Shown here: positions 7,477 through 15,091 of the stretch, one piece after another
Layout: every line of letters begins with the position of its first letter
Position numbering within the stretch: position 1 is the first letter of the stretch
Assembly: GCA_009783205.1 (NCBI GenBank)
Contig: WRHO01000012.1
Location: forward strand, 1 to 46,145
Reading direction: 5' to 3'
Origin: Oscillospiraceae bacterium
Lineage (GTDB): Bacteria; Bacillota; Clostridia; Oscillospirales; Ruminococcaceae
Length of the DNA: 46,145 bases
Position numbers and translations under genes: made by a program
Notes under the pieces: model-generated
Told to the model about the DNA's origin: nothing
What the model saw: only the letters and a program-made list of their open reading frames with translations
Databases searched by the model: none

Positions 7477-9624
7477 CTACTCTTCCATCTGCTTACTGAA
7501 ATACATTGCTGCCGCGTTGACTAATGCTGTTTGTTCGGGATTGGCATATTCGTGCCCTTCCGCAGAAAGCATCATGACCGCACCGCTGACATCGCCTTGT
7601 GAAATAATCGGTGAACAAGCAATGGCATATCTGTCCATACCTTCTATCGGGTTGAGTTGCTTGTCTTCATATGACTTGTAAACGTGTGTTTTTCTCTGTT
7701 CAATCAAATCTTCCAGTGAGTTGGAAACACGCCTTTCGAGTATTTCCTTTTTTTGTATTCCCGAGGCCGCGATAACATGGTCGCGGTCACATATCACTGC
7801 AGGGCACCCGCCGATTCTCGACAGAACTTCGGCATATTGAGCCGCATTGCTGGAAATTTCACCCACCGGTGAATATTTTTTGAAGATTACTTCTCCGTCT
7901 ACATTGGTGTATATTTCGAGAGGGTCGCCTTCATTGATAACACTGATGCGGTATTCTTTGTCTTTTCGGTTCACTGAAGACTGGATTATATGCCCGAAAA
8001 CCTCCTCGGTGGAGCATTTGAGAATATGGTCAATATCGCTTTTTAGCTGAATTTCGATTCTATCCTCATAGACAGTGATTTTTTCTATAATCAGCTCAAT
8101 GTCGGACTTGTCTAATTTTTCTTTATTGAGCAGGTCGGCGAAAATATCCATTGCGTTTTTGGCAGTGCGGTTAATGCGAACGGCAGTATTACGGCGATTA
8201 GCGGTAAGTTCGATTTGGTTCTGCAAGCCCTCGATTCTATCGGCAAGTTCGTCAATCATCTCATCATATACTTCATCTACTATTAAGAGATTAGACGATT
8301 CGCCACCGGAGGCTCTCCGGTCGGGATTCCGCATAAGTTCGCGTGTTTTTTGACGGGCAAGCATTTTCATTTCGGCTTTGCTGTCGTCAATCTGTTGTTG
8401 AAGCATTGTGATTGTGTCGGTGCTTTCCTTGACGTGGATTTTTTCGTCTTTGATTGCTTCGTTAAGCAGAGCAAGCATTTCTGTGGAATTTTCCTTGACC
8501 TTTGCTATATACGATTTCAACAGTTTGTCAAGCGTTTCGGTTTTGGTATGGTGGGAAGTACAGCCTTTCAGTCCTCGCTTATGGTACGATGAACAGATAT
8601 ACGCGGGGTGGTCGGGATTGCTCCGTGAAAACATCGGCACACCACAGTCGCCACAGAATAAAAATCCCGAATAGTTATTGTCGTATTTCTTGACCCCTCT
8701 GTAATTGGAAGTCGAACGCTTTTTAAGCTGTTCTTGTGTGATTGTGAATGTTCGGTAGTCTATAATCGGCTCGTGATTTTTTTCAAAAACAATGTGTTCG
8801 CTATCGTCCGCCTTGACATCACCGCCGTTGATTTTTTTACGCTTATACTTCCCTTGCCGAAGTGTCCCGATATAGAAATCGTTACCAAGAATAGTCGAGA
8901 TTGTGATAATACTCCACGTTTCGTTGGTTTTGAGCTTGCACTCCGAACCATCGGATTCTCTCCGCATTTTTTCCGAAGTTCTCGGCGTGGGGATATGCTT
9001 GTCTGTCAGATGATTGGCGATTTTCTTGTAACCCCAACCGCTGTTATACAATGTAAAAACTTCACGCACGACATCTGCCGCAGATTCGTCAATTTGAAAC
9101 GCCATTGTCTTTGTGTTTGTAATCACATACCCATAAGGAACGGCACAAATCCATTTTCCCTCACTTTGCCGACGTTTGACTACGGATTTCACTTTCTTGG
9201 ACGTGTCGGTGACAGGCATTTCGTTGATGAGAAACCGAAACTGAATCGCTGTCCAGTCATCGTAAGTCGGGTAGTCGATGTTGTCGCCGATTGCGATAAT
9301 ACGCACTCCTGCGTCGCGTAAGTCTTCAAGCTCTACAAGTCCCTTGCTGTTTCGGCGGGAAAATCGTGAGAAGTCTTTTATTATAAGTATGTTGTAGCTG
9401 AGGTTCATCAGTTGAGGGCGGAGCTTCATATAGCCCTCGCGTTGCTCGAACGTGTAGCCGGAGCGGTCGCGGTCTTCGTAGAAGTCGAGTTCAACATCGG
9501 GGAATTTGCGGTTTACAAAGTCCGATATAATCGACTTTTGGTTCTCTATACTGGTGTTTTCTCTATCCATTTCCTCGTCAACCGAGATTCGGCAGTAGGC
9601 GGCGATTTTCACTTTGTTTTCCAT
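7477..9624 (-). CDS. Large serine recombinase with a C-terminal SpoVT-derived domain
   Basis: This 715-residue protein has four regions. Residues about 7-155 are a resolvase catalytic domain, with the catalytic serine in YCRIS. Residues 165-285 form a recombinase domain (PYGY...ILGNDFYIGTL). A zinc ribbon follows (FCGDCG...CSSYHKRGLKGC, about 300-365), then a coiled coil to about 490. From about residue 563 the sequence stops looking like a recombinase and reads EGDPLEIYTNVDGEVIFKKY...SPVGE, then VICDRDHVIAASG and a final FSKQMEE. This is the end of the AbrB domain plus the whole GAF-like domain of SpoVT, the forespore regulator. The AbrB half that contacts DNA is absent. The ATG at 9624 was chosen because GAGGTG lies 6 bases upstream; the GTG at 9633 overlaps that site. 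The fusion may reflect integration into a spoVT gene or a genuine sensor domain. Confidence 0.9.
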   Translation of the reverse strand: MENKVKIAAYCRISVDEEMDRENTSIENQKSIISDFVNRKFPDVELDFYEDRDRSGYTFEQREGYMKLRPQLMNLSYNILIIKDFSRFSRRNSKGLVELEDLRDAGVRIIAIGDNIDYPTYDDWTAIQFRFLINEMPVTDTSKKVKSVVKRRQSEGKWICAVPYGYVITNTKTMAFQIDESAADVVREVFTLYNSGWGYKKIANHLTDKHIPTPRTSEKMRRESDGSECKLKTNETWSIITISTILGNDFYIGTLRQGKYKRKKINGGDVKADDSEHIVFEKNHEPIIDYRTFTITQEQLKKRSTSNYRGVKKYDNNYSGFLFCGDCGVPMFSRSNPDHPAYICSSYHKRGLKGCTSHHTKTETLDKLLKSYIAKVKENSTEMLALLNEAIKDEKIHVKESTDTITMLQQQIDDSKAEMKMLARQKTRELMRNPDRRASGGESSNLLIVDEVYDEMIDELADRIEGLQNQIELTANRRNTAVRINRTAKNAMDIFADLLNKEKLDKSDIELIIEKITVYEDRIEIQLKSDIDHILKCSTEEVFGHIIQSSVNRKDKEYRISVINEGDPLEIYTNVDGEVIFKKYSPVGEISSNAAQYAEVLSRIGGCPAVICDRDHVIAASGIQKKEILERRVSNSLEDLIEQRKTHVYKSYEDKQLNPIEGMDRYAIACSPIISQGDVSGAVMMLSAEGHEYANPEQTALVNAAAMYFSKQMEE

Positions 9625-9657
9625 GTTGTTCACCTCGACTTAGATTAGTATATCAAC

Positions 9658-9686
9658 ATTGTAACACAGTTTGGGAGAATTTGCAA
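9658..9686 (-). promoter_or_regulatory. Promoter of the SpoVT-fused recombinase
   Basis: On the minus strand, TTGCAA (9686-9681) and TACAAT (9663-9658) are separated by exactly 17 bases. Transcription would start near 9651, leaving a leader of about 27 bases that holds the GAGGTG ribosome site. This is a good match to the housekeeping sigma-A consensus, so the recombinase does not look restricted to sporulation by its own promoter. Confidence 0.65.
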
Positions 9687-9761
9687 GCGGTAATTTGAGA
9701 TTATTTACAAGCACAGCAAAGCTGACCGCTTAAAAAGAAGTCAATAATAAGGATTTACCTT

Positions 9762-9992
9762 TTATAATTGTCTTTCTTCACCGAAGATTATATAGTCAAG
9801 CGATGTTTCAAGAACCATTATAATTCTTACCAATGAACGGAGGCTCGCCTTTTTCTTCCCTGTTTCAATATAACTGATAAAGGTATCATGTAAATCTGTC
9901 ATTTCCGCAAGATTTGCTTGTGTCATTTTTACAAGTCGGCGTGCGCTTTTTATACGCTTGCCAACTTGTTTATAATCGACTTCATTATACAT
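9762..9992 (-). CDS. Small XRE-family HTH regulator
   Basis: The protein is 76 residues of a single lambda-repressor-like helix-turn-helix domain. KQVGKRIKSARRLVKMTQANLAEMTDLHDTF covers the first three helices in pieces, and SYIETGKKKASLRSLVRI is the family recognition-helix and following region. The upstream frame extends to 10040, but the ATG at 9992 is preferred because AAAGGA lies 11 bases before it and the protein then begins at the domain. It lies between two divergent recombinase genes, the usual place for a repressor controlling excision or integration genes (inference). No effector domain is present. Confidence 0.8.
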   Translation of the reverse strand: MYNEVDYKQVGKRIKSARRLVKMTQANLAEMTDLHDTFISYIETGKKKASLRSLVRIIMVLETSLDYIIFGEERQL

Positions 9993-10080
9993 ATTGGTTA
10001 CTGTCCTTTCATGAAAAAGAGAATAATGACAGCATAACATATTTAGCAGAATAAAATTAAAAACTTGACCTACAGTCTAT

Positions 10081-10108
10081 TTTATTTCATTAAAAATTGA
10101 GCTATAAT
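10081..10108 (+). promoter_or_regulatory. Promoter of the second recombinase operon
   Basis: TTTATT (10081-10086) and a perfect TATAAT (10103-10108) are 16 bases apart. An inverted pair TATTG...CAATA (about 10114-10132) overlaps the expected start of transcription and could be an operator for the neighbouring XRE protein. The -35 element is weak, so activation or repression by a regulator is plausible. Confidence 0.5.
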
Positions 10109-10152
10109 AACAGTATTGAATATTCGACAATATTTTTAATTGGAGGTTGAGA

Positions 10153-11985
10153 ATGAAACAGGAAAATTCTAAAACATCAAAAGAAACAGAAAAGGAAAGA
10201 ATTCGTAAGCGTTACACAAAAGGCAGAGCGGAAAATGCAGAGTATATCCCCGCTAAAGAGCAAAAATCACTCTTTGATTCAGATGAAGAAATGCGGGTTG
10301 CCGTTTATGCACGAGTTTCAACGCTGAACACACAACAAACATCTTCACAGGTAATTCAAGAAAAGTATTATGAAGATTTTGTTTCACGCCAAAAAGGCTG
10401 GGAATTGGTAAATATTTACAGCGACGAGGGTATCAGCGGAACATCATTAAAGAATCGTGATGCTTTTAAGCAAATGATTGAGGATTGTCAAAAAGGCGGT
10501 ATTGACCTCATTGTTGTAAAAAGTGTTTCGCGTTTCACACGCAATGTAAAAGATGGTCGTGCCAGTATTGATATGCTTACAGATTTGAATCCGCCCGTCG
10601 GTGTTTGGTTTGAAAATGAAAGAATTTATTCGCTAAGTAACGACAGAGCCTTTATCTTAGATTTAATGATGTCGCTTGCTGCAGAAGAATCACGAGCAAA
10701 AAGTGCCGCAATGGAGATTTCATTAAAAATGAGGTTTGAACATCAAATATTACTTACGCCACCGCTGCTTGGATATGATAACGATGAAAATGGGGAGCTT
10801 ATTGTTAATGAGGATGAAGCAAAGATAGTTAAACTCATATTCCGTATGTATCAACGCGGGTACAGCACAAAAGATATAGCCGAAAAATTAACTGCTCTCG
10901 GATTAAGTACAAAAGCAGGAAATAAAATATGGTCTCAAGGGTCTGTACTCGGAATTCTACAAAATGAGAAACATTGCGGTAGGGTTCTTACATGGAAGAC
11001 CTTCACAACCAGTTATAAAACGCATAAGAAAAGAAAAAACAGAGGAGAACGTGACCAATATCTTTATTATGACCATCACGAGGCAATTATTTCACCTGAT
11101 GATTTTAATGCAGTTCAAAAAATGATTGCTAATTCAAAGTATGGCGGTCACAGCTTTATGCCTGAGCTATACACGATAACAGAGGGTTTTTTAAAAGGTT
11201 TTGTATCGGTTAATCCGCGATGGGCGTCATTTACACCTGATGACTATCGTATTACTTCTAAAAAAGTCAGTATATCAGATATTATTGAAAAGAAACCGAC
11301 AATCAACAATAATTATCAAGGTTACGAAATAGTTCGTTCTCAATTCTTAGGAAGGTTTAATGTAGTCAGCATAACGCTTACTCCTACGAGAACACGAATT
11401 GATACAATAGAAAATAAAGATGTGCCGGGTGAAAAATTCGAGAAAAGTTATACTATTGCTCCAAGAATCCGAATCAGCGGTGCAACTATAAAGAAGTTTA
11501 GTTTTTCAGAATACGTAGAACTGCTTATACACCCACTAAGAAAACTTGCCGCTGTGAGAATTTGTGAAAACACACACAAAAACGCTATTAAATGGGGAAT
11601 TCAAAAAAATGGCAGTATATACTCGCGGTGTATCGGTGGTACAGCCTTTGTTGACACGTTATATGGTTTATTTGACTTGAAGCCAAGTTTAAAATACAGG
11701 TTTCGCGGTGCTGTAAAGAAGATAGACACAGAGAACATTGCCTTGTTTGATTTGAGCGAACCCGAAATATTGAGTGAATCAGGTGTAATATACCCTATAG
11801 AATGGGAAGACAGCTTTGGAAAAGATTATTATAATACTTCTGACAATAATATTAATGAAATTGGTTCAAAACTTCGTAAATATAACACAGAACCTGATAT
11901 TTATCCGACTTCTGACAAAACAATCACAAGTGAAATAAAACAACTCATAGAGTATTTCAACGAAAATAGCGAGGAAATATCATGA
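10153..11985 (+). CDS. Serine recombinase lacking the zinc ribbon, with a novel C-terminal half
   Basis: The protein has 610 residues. A basic N-terminal extension precedes the resolvase domain (about 48-180), in which VAVYARVS carries the catalytic serine and SVSRFTRN is the conserved loop. The recombinase domain follows (205-325, with LGYDND and ILQNEKHCGRVL). Where most large serine recombinases have a cysteine zinc ribbon and coiled coil, this one has about 260 residues without a CxxC pair, starting near ITEGFLKGFVSVNPRW. Residues about 438-541 resemble the product of the next gene. The ATG at 10153 has GGAGG 6 bases upstream; the TTG at 10147 overlaps that site. The stop overlaps the next ATG (ATGA), so the operon is translationally coupled. 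The family is common in gut-type Firmicutes elements from memory, but its mechanism is not something the sequence settles. Confidence 0.85.
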   Translation: MKQENSKTSKETEKERIRKRYTKGRAENAEYIPAKEQKSLFDSDEEMRVAVYARVSTLNTQQTSSQVIQEKYYEDFVSRQKGWELVNIYSDEGISGTSLKNRDAFKQMIEDCQKGGIDLIVVKSVSRFTRNVKDGRASIDMLTDLNPPVGVWFENERIYSLSNDRAFILDLMMSLAAEESRAKSAAMEISLKMRFEHQILLTPPLLGYDNDENGELIVNEDEAKIVKLIFRMYQRGYSTKDIAEKLTALGLSTKAGNKIWSQGSVLGILQNEKHCGRVLTWKTFTTSYKTHKKRKNRGERDQYLYYDHHEAIISPDDFNAVQKMIANSKYGGHSFMPELYTITEGFLKGFVSVNPRWASFTPDDYRITSKKVSISDIIEKKPTINNNYQGYEIVRSQFLGRFNVVSITLTPTRTRIDTIENKDVPGEKFEKSYTIAPRIRISGATIKKFSFSEYVELLIHPLRKLAAVRICENTHKNAIKWGIQKNGSIYSRCIGGTAFVDTLYGLFDLKPSLKYRFRGAVKKIDTENIALFDLSEPEILSESGVIYPIEWEDSFGKDYYNTSDNNINEIGSKLRKYNTEPDIYPTSDKTITSEIKQLIEYFNENSEEIS

Positions 11986-12374
11986 ATGAACCTACTATTA
12001 CATTCAAACATGGGCGGGTGTGGTTTAATATGGCTTGCTTAAAAGAGCTTGCGGATACAGATTATATTAGATTCGTTATTAATAGCGATAAACAGAAATT
12101 GCTTATAGAACACTCTAATGGGGAAGAAAGTAATGAAGGTCGATGGTGCAGTTGGAATTCTAAGAAACGCAAACCTAAAGCTATACCATGTATCGAGTTT
12201 TTTAGGAAAATAATCAATCTTATGAATTGGAATGATGAATACCGTTACAAAATAATCGGTGAATTCATATATAAAGGAGAAAGGATTTCTATTATGTTTG
12301 ACTTGAATAGTGTACTAATTTTCAAGCCTAATAAAATAATAACGGAGGAACAAAACAATGAACAGCAATTATAA
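11982..12374 (+). CDS. Small protein paralogous to the C-terminal domain of the upstream recombinase
   Basis: This is a 130-residue protein. It aligns by eye with residues about 438-541 of the adjacent recombinase. The shared spacing runs from a hydrophobic strand before a Phe-containing turn (WFNMACLKEL against ATIKKFSF), to YIRFVINS against YVELLIHP, a Trp after a charged loop, YRYKIIGEF against KYRFRGAV, and IMFDLNS against ALFDLSE. It therefore looks like a stand-alone copy of the recombinase's accessory domain, possibly a DNA-binding or subunit-contact module (inference). It has no recombinase catalytic residues. It overlaps the recombinase gene by 4 bases and the following gene by 17, so the proteins are probably made in fixed ratio. 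Confidence 0.7.
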   Translation: MNEPTITFKHGRVWFNMACLKELADTDYIRFVINSDKQKLLIEHSNGEESNEGRWCSWNSKKRKPKAIPCIEFFRKIINLMNWNDEYRYKIIGEFIYKGERISIMFDLNSVLIFKPNKIITEEQNNEQQL

Positions 12375-13038
12375 AATAGCTATGGGTTTTCGCAATACTG
12401 AAATAACGATTGAAGATATTAAAACATTAGAGGATAAAATTTCACCGGAATGTCGTTACTATTTAATAGGGCTTCTTTTTCGTTATGAACTGTCAAAAAA
12501 AACATTAGAAGAAACAATAATCTCATTAACAACAAGAATAGGTCGAAACTTTAATTACGTTTCTCAAACTGTTGTGCATAGCGGTCATTATGTAGATGCA
12601 ATCGGGCGTTTGGAAAATCTTGTTCCTGAACTTATTCCGCTTATTTTTGAAAGAAAGACAAGATTATCAATAGAGAATACTATGATTTTATCAAAAAAAG
12701 AGATTAACGAAATTCATATTATTCTTGAAAAGCTTACCGATGAAAACAAAAAAATATACGAAGTATTTCCGGAGCAGCTTCAAAAATCACCCTCAAGAAA
12801 AAAATCAAAAACTACCGTGAAAGATACACCCACTTATGACCCGGATGCACAAATTTCGAGTTTGACTTATACTGTGCCTTCTTGGCTTAGTGTAATTGAT
12901 AAAGCCTTTATGAATACAGATTTCGGCAATATTTCATCTAAAGCACGATATAAGTTTATAAAAGAATTGACCTTATTAAGGGAAACTGTTGATATATTCC
13001 TTGAAATGATTAGAGAGGAGTTACAAGCAAATGGTTGA
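12358..13038 (+). CDS. ParB/KorB-HTH-like protein
   Basis: This 226-residue protein has no obvious catalytic motif. Residues about 45-110 resemble the helix-turn-helix core of ParB/KorB: an R-I-G-x-N-F-x-Y-V-S recognition region, then an all-helical stretch ending in LVPELIPLIFERKTRLSIEN, close to the PELLELV...GKLS pattern after the ParB HTH. A basic Ser/Lys linker (about 143-160) leads to a helical C-terminus that could dimerise. It overlaps the upstream gene by 17 bases and the downstream gene by 8, and has GGAGG 9 bases before its ATG. Next to it is a separate gene with the ParB N-terminal fold, so the two may form a split ParB. The assignment is by pattern only and is moderately sure. 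Confidence 0.5.
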   Translation: MNSNYKIAMGFRNTEITIEDIKTLEDKISPECRYYLIGLLFRYELSKKTLEETIISLTTRIGRNFNYVSQTVVHSGHYVDAIGRLENLVPELIPLIFERKTRLSIENTMILSKKEINEIHIILEKLTDENKKIYEVFPEQLQKSPSRKKSKTTVKDTPTYDPDAQISSLTYTVPSWLSVIDKAFMNTDFGNISSKARYKFIKELTLLRETVDIFLEMIREELQANG

Positions 13039-13825
13039 TTTAAATAAATTTATTCCGCCTGTGCGAATTGAATTGATTCCAATAAAAAATTTAGTTTCTA
13101 ATCAAGTGTATCAAAGGCACTTATCATTGCGTCACATTCAACGGATGGTATCCGATTTTTATCTGTATCAAATTAATCCGGTAAAAATAAGTTACCGTGA
13201 TAATTTATATTATGTAATCAACGGTCAGCACACAATAGAGGTTATAGCCGCAGTTTCCGAATCACGTGAAACACCCGTATGGTGTATGATTTATGATGAT
13301 TTAAATTATGAACAGGAAGCACATATTTTTGCCAATCAACAGCGATACCAAAATCAATTATCTTCATACGACCTTTTTAATGCAGATATAGAAGCCGGTG
13401 ACGATAATTCAATCATTATTAAAGAATTAGTCGAATCATACGGGTTGAAAATCACACCTAAACATGGTGTTTGTTCAATCGGGGCAGTAAACTGTCTGTT
13501 GCGTATTTATAATAAGTATGGGTACCATGTTCTTGACAGAACATTACGACTTACTGTCGGAACGTGGGAAGGGGTTCCACAATCACTGGCAGCGAGTGTT
13601 TTGAGAGGTATTGCCCATATAATCGTTACATTTGGAGATTCCCTGAAAGATGACCGTTTTATTCAATGTCTTAGTAAAATCTCCGCGCTTGAAATAATTC
13701 GCGACGCTAAAGCAAGAAACTCAGGAATTGTGGGTTACTCAGAAATTATATTAATAAATTATAATAAGGGTAAACAGAAAGGGTTGCCTATGGGGTTATT
13801 GCATGACAAGAAAATAAACTGTTGA
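13031..13825 (+). CDS. ParB N-terminal domain-like protein (DUF6551-like)
   Basis: The protein is 264 residues. It opens like a ParB/sulfiredoxin-fold domain: IELIPIKNLVSNQVYQRH (ParB motif: I-x-x-I-x-x-N-x-x-Q-x-R), then ISYRDNLYYVINGQHTIEVI near residue 62. The GQHT sits where ParB has its nucleotide-binding GERR/GxHR motif. EQEAHIFANQQRYQNQ matches the E-x-A...N-x-x-R helix of the fold. The C-terminal 120 residues are helical and unassigned. No ParB helix-turn-helix is present; that role may be taken by the preceding gene. It ends the recombinase operon, with an 8-base overlap upstream, and is followed by a convergent small gene. Roles in DNA clamping or in modulating recombination are inference. 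Confidence 0.6.
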   Translation: MVDLNKFIPPVRIELIPIKNLVSNQVYQRHLSLRHIQRMVSDFYLYQINPVKISYRDNLYYVINGQHTIEVIAAVSESRETPVWCMIYDDLNYEQEAHIFANQQRYQNQLSSYDLFNADIEAGDDNSIIIKELVESYGLKITPKHGVCSIGAVNCLLRIYNKYGYHVLDRTLRLTVGTWEGVPQSLAASVLRGIAHIIVTFGDSLKDDRFIQCLSKISALEIIRDAKARNSGIVGYSEIILINYNKGKQKGLPMGLLHDKKINC

Positions 13826-13834
13826 TACACGTAA

Positions 13835-14041
13835 TTAATTAGAACGGTTATTACGTAATAGATAAGATGTATTCGCTTTTAAATCATCGTTTCCGGAGCA
13901 GAATACTGCGACGGTATATTTTTTTGCTTTATATTCTTCAAAGAGCGGTTTAAGCGCATTTTGTATAAGCGGATTATGTTTTTCAGAATTTGTAAGCCAT
14001 ATTTTAGCTATACGCTCAGATTTTAAGACATTTATTTCCAT
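13835..14041 (-). CDS. Small conserved mobile-element protein of unknown function
   Basis: The 68-residue frame has strong coding support from an AAGGAGGG ribosome site 6 bases before its ATG and a near-perfect promoter upstream (14170-14197). The sequence has a strand-turn-helix look (KIWLTNSEKHNPLIQ, then KKYTVAVFCSGNDDL, ending in a basic tail). From memory this resembles short proteins found in clostridial conjugative or integrative elements, but no function can be given. It is convergent with the recombinase operon and divergent from the XRE regulator, which probably controls it. Confidence 0.65.
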   Translation of the reverse strand: MEINVLKSERIAKIWLTNSEKHNPLIQNALKPLFEEYKAKKYTVAVFCSGNDDLKANTSYLLRNNRSN

Positions 14042-14092
14042 AATCGCCCTCCTTTTATATAGGGATTCTTCCCTATTACTCGAAAGTTATTC

Positions 14093-14121
14093 TTGACACG
14101 TCCTGCAGAACATGATAGAAT
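14093..14121 (+). promoter_or_regulatory. Promoter of the XRE regulator gene
   Basis: TTGACA (14093-14098) and TAGAAT (14116-14121) are 17 bases apart on the plus strand. The transcript would begin near 14128, immediately before a GAACATT element, leaving a leader of about 125 bases. Confidence 0.65.
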
Positions 14122-14128
14122 AAGAAAA

Positions 14129-14227
14129 AGAACATTATTATTTTCGCGTTCTTTTTCGTTCTGATTACCATTATACTCATATTTTCGGGCTTGTCAAATC
14201 GAAACGAACTAAAAACGAACAATGTTC
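14129..14227. promoter_or_regulatory. Repeated GAAC/GTTC operator array between divergent promoters
   Basis: GAAC or its complement GTTC occurs at about 14130, 14148, 14158, 14205, 14217 and 14224. The two right-hand CGAAC copies and the two left-hand CGTTC copies are each spaced about one helical turn. GAACAATGTTC (14217-14227) is a palindrome. The array brackets the minus-strand promoter and lies just downstream of the plus-strand promoter, so the XRE protein probably controls both genes through it (inference). Confidence 0.5.
14170..14197 (-). promoter_or_regulatory. Consensus promoter for the 68-residue gene
   Basis: On the minus strand there is a perfect TTGACA (14197-14192) and a perfect TATAAT (14175-14170) with a 16-base spacer. 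It points at the small gene whose start is at 14041, giving a leader of about 120 bases that also carries GAAC repeats. Confidence 0.7.
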
Positions 14228-14254
14228 TAAAACAACACATAAAGAGGTGGTATT

Positions 14255-14929
14255 ATGCCGAAACATGATGTGCAAAGTATAGGGAACCGGATTAGAGAAT
14301 TGCGGGAAAATCAAGGGTGGACACAGGAGGATTTAGTTGAGGAACTGAAGACATACGAGCGAGTGGAGCGTTCAACGCTCGCAAAATGGGAAACAGGCAG
14401 ACAGGATTTTAAGACGAAACACATCATCGCTTTGGCTGAAATCTTCGGTGTTACATCTGATTATCTGCTCGGATTATCGAGTACACCGTCAACCGACCCA
14501 AACATAAAAGCGGTCTGCGATTATACCGGACTTGACGAAGCGGCGGTTGAATTTTTGCATGATGAACCCGATTCAATATCATTGGAAATCATAAATCAGC
14601 TTATTAAAAGTTACGAGTTTTGGGATATTCTTGATGAGCTCCAACAAATTCAAATTCTATCAACAATGATAAAAAATGATTGTTATTCAAAAGCCGATGA
14701 GCAGTTTGACACGCTCAAGGAATGTATACAATTTTTGGATTCTTATTATGTGAAAAATCCCAAATCCAAGAACAGCTTGAAACAATTTATGGAACACAAG
14801 AAGGAACTGAAATTATCGCAATTCGGTTGTGATAATTCCTTCAAAGACATTGTTAAGGCGTTTGTTGACGGCATAGAATTAACGCCGTTTTATTTTGATA
14901 AAGATGAAAATAACGACACGCTTGAATAA
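14255..14929 (+). CDS. XRE-family transcriptional regulator
   Basis: This is a 224-residue protein. Residues about 9-70 form a lambda-repressor-type helix-turn-helix (IGNRIRELRENQGWTQEDL, then RSTLAKWETGR as turn and recognition helix, then AEIFGVTSDYLLGL as the usual closing helix). The remaining 150 residues are acidic and helical with no peptidase (Ser-Lys) motif, so it is not a LexA/CI-type self-cleaving repressor. The start has AGAGGTGG as ribosome site. It diverges from the small 68-residue gene across the GAAC-repeat region, which suggests autoregulation, and is closed by a hairpin terminator. It is probably the master regulator of the accessory element (inference). Confidence 0.85.
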   Translation: MPKHDVQSIGNRIRELRENQGWTQEDLVEELKTYERVERSTLAKWETGRQDFKTKHIIALAEIFGVTSDYLLGLSSTPSTDPNIKAVCDYTGLDEAAVEFLHDEPDSISLEIINQLIKSYEFWDILDELQQIQILSTMIKNDCYSKADEQFDTLKECIQFLDSYYVKNPKSKNSLKQFMEHKKELKLSQFGCDNSFKDIVKAFVDGIELTPFYFDKDENNDTLE

Positions 14930-14985
14930 GGAAATCAAGCTTACAATTTTTATAAATTTCTTTTTCAGGGCAAGTAACAAAAATG

Positions 14986-15018
14986 AAAAACTGTGCTTTA
15001 TAGTCAGCACAGTTTTTT
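14986..15018 (+). terminator. Rho-independent terminator of the XRE gene
   Basis: AAAAACTGTGCT pairs with AGCACAGTTTTTT around an eight-base loop, followed by a second T-run. It lies 57 bases after the stop of the regulator gene. Confidence 0.85.
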
Positions 15019-15091
15019 GATTTTTAACTTCGGCGTTTTTTCGAAAGAGCGATTTTATTGTTTTGAAAAATATGTGAATCGTAAAAATAGG

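Noticed and set aside
8734-9321. 195-codon plus-strand frame inside the recombinase
   Set aside because: It is antisense to conserved recombinase motifs and has no ribosome site.
14217-14227. GAACAATGTTC as a LexA/DinR box
   Set aside because: The Gram-positive box needs four bases between GAAC and GTTC; here there are three, and other GAAC copies around it point to the XRE regulator.
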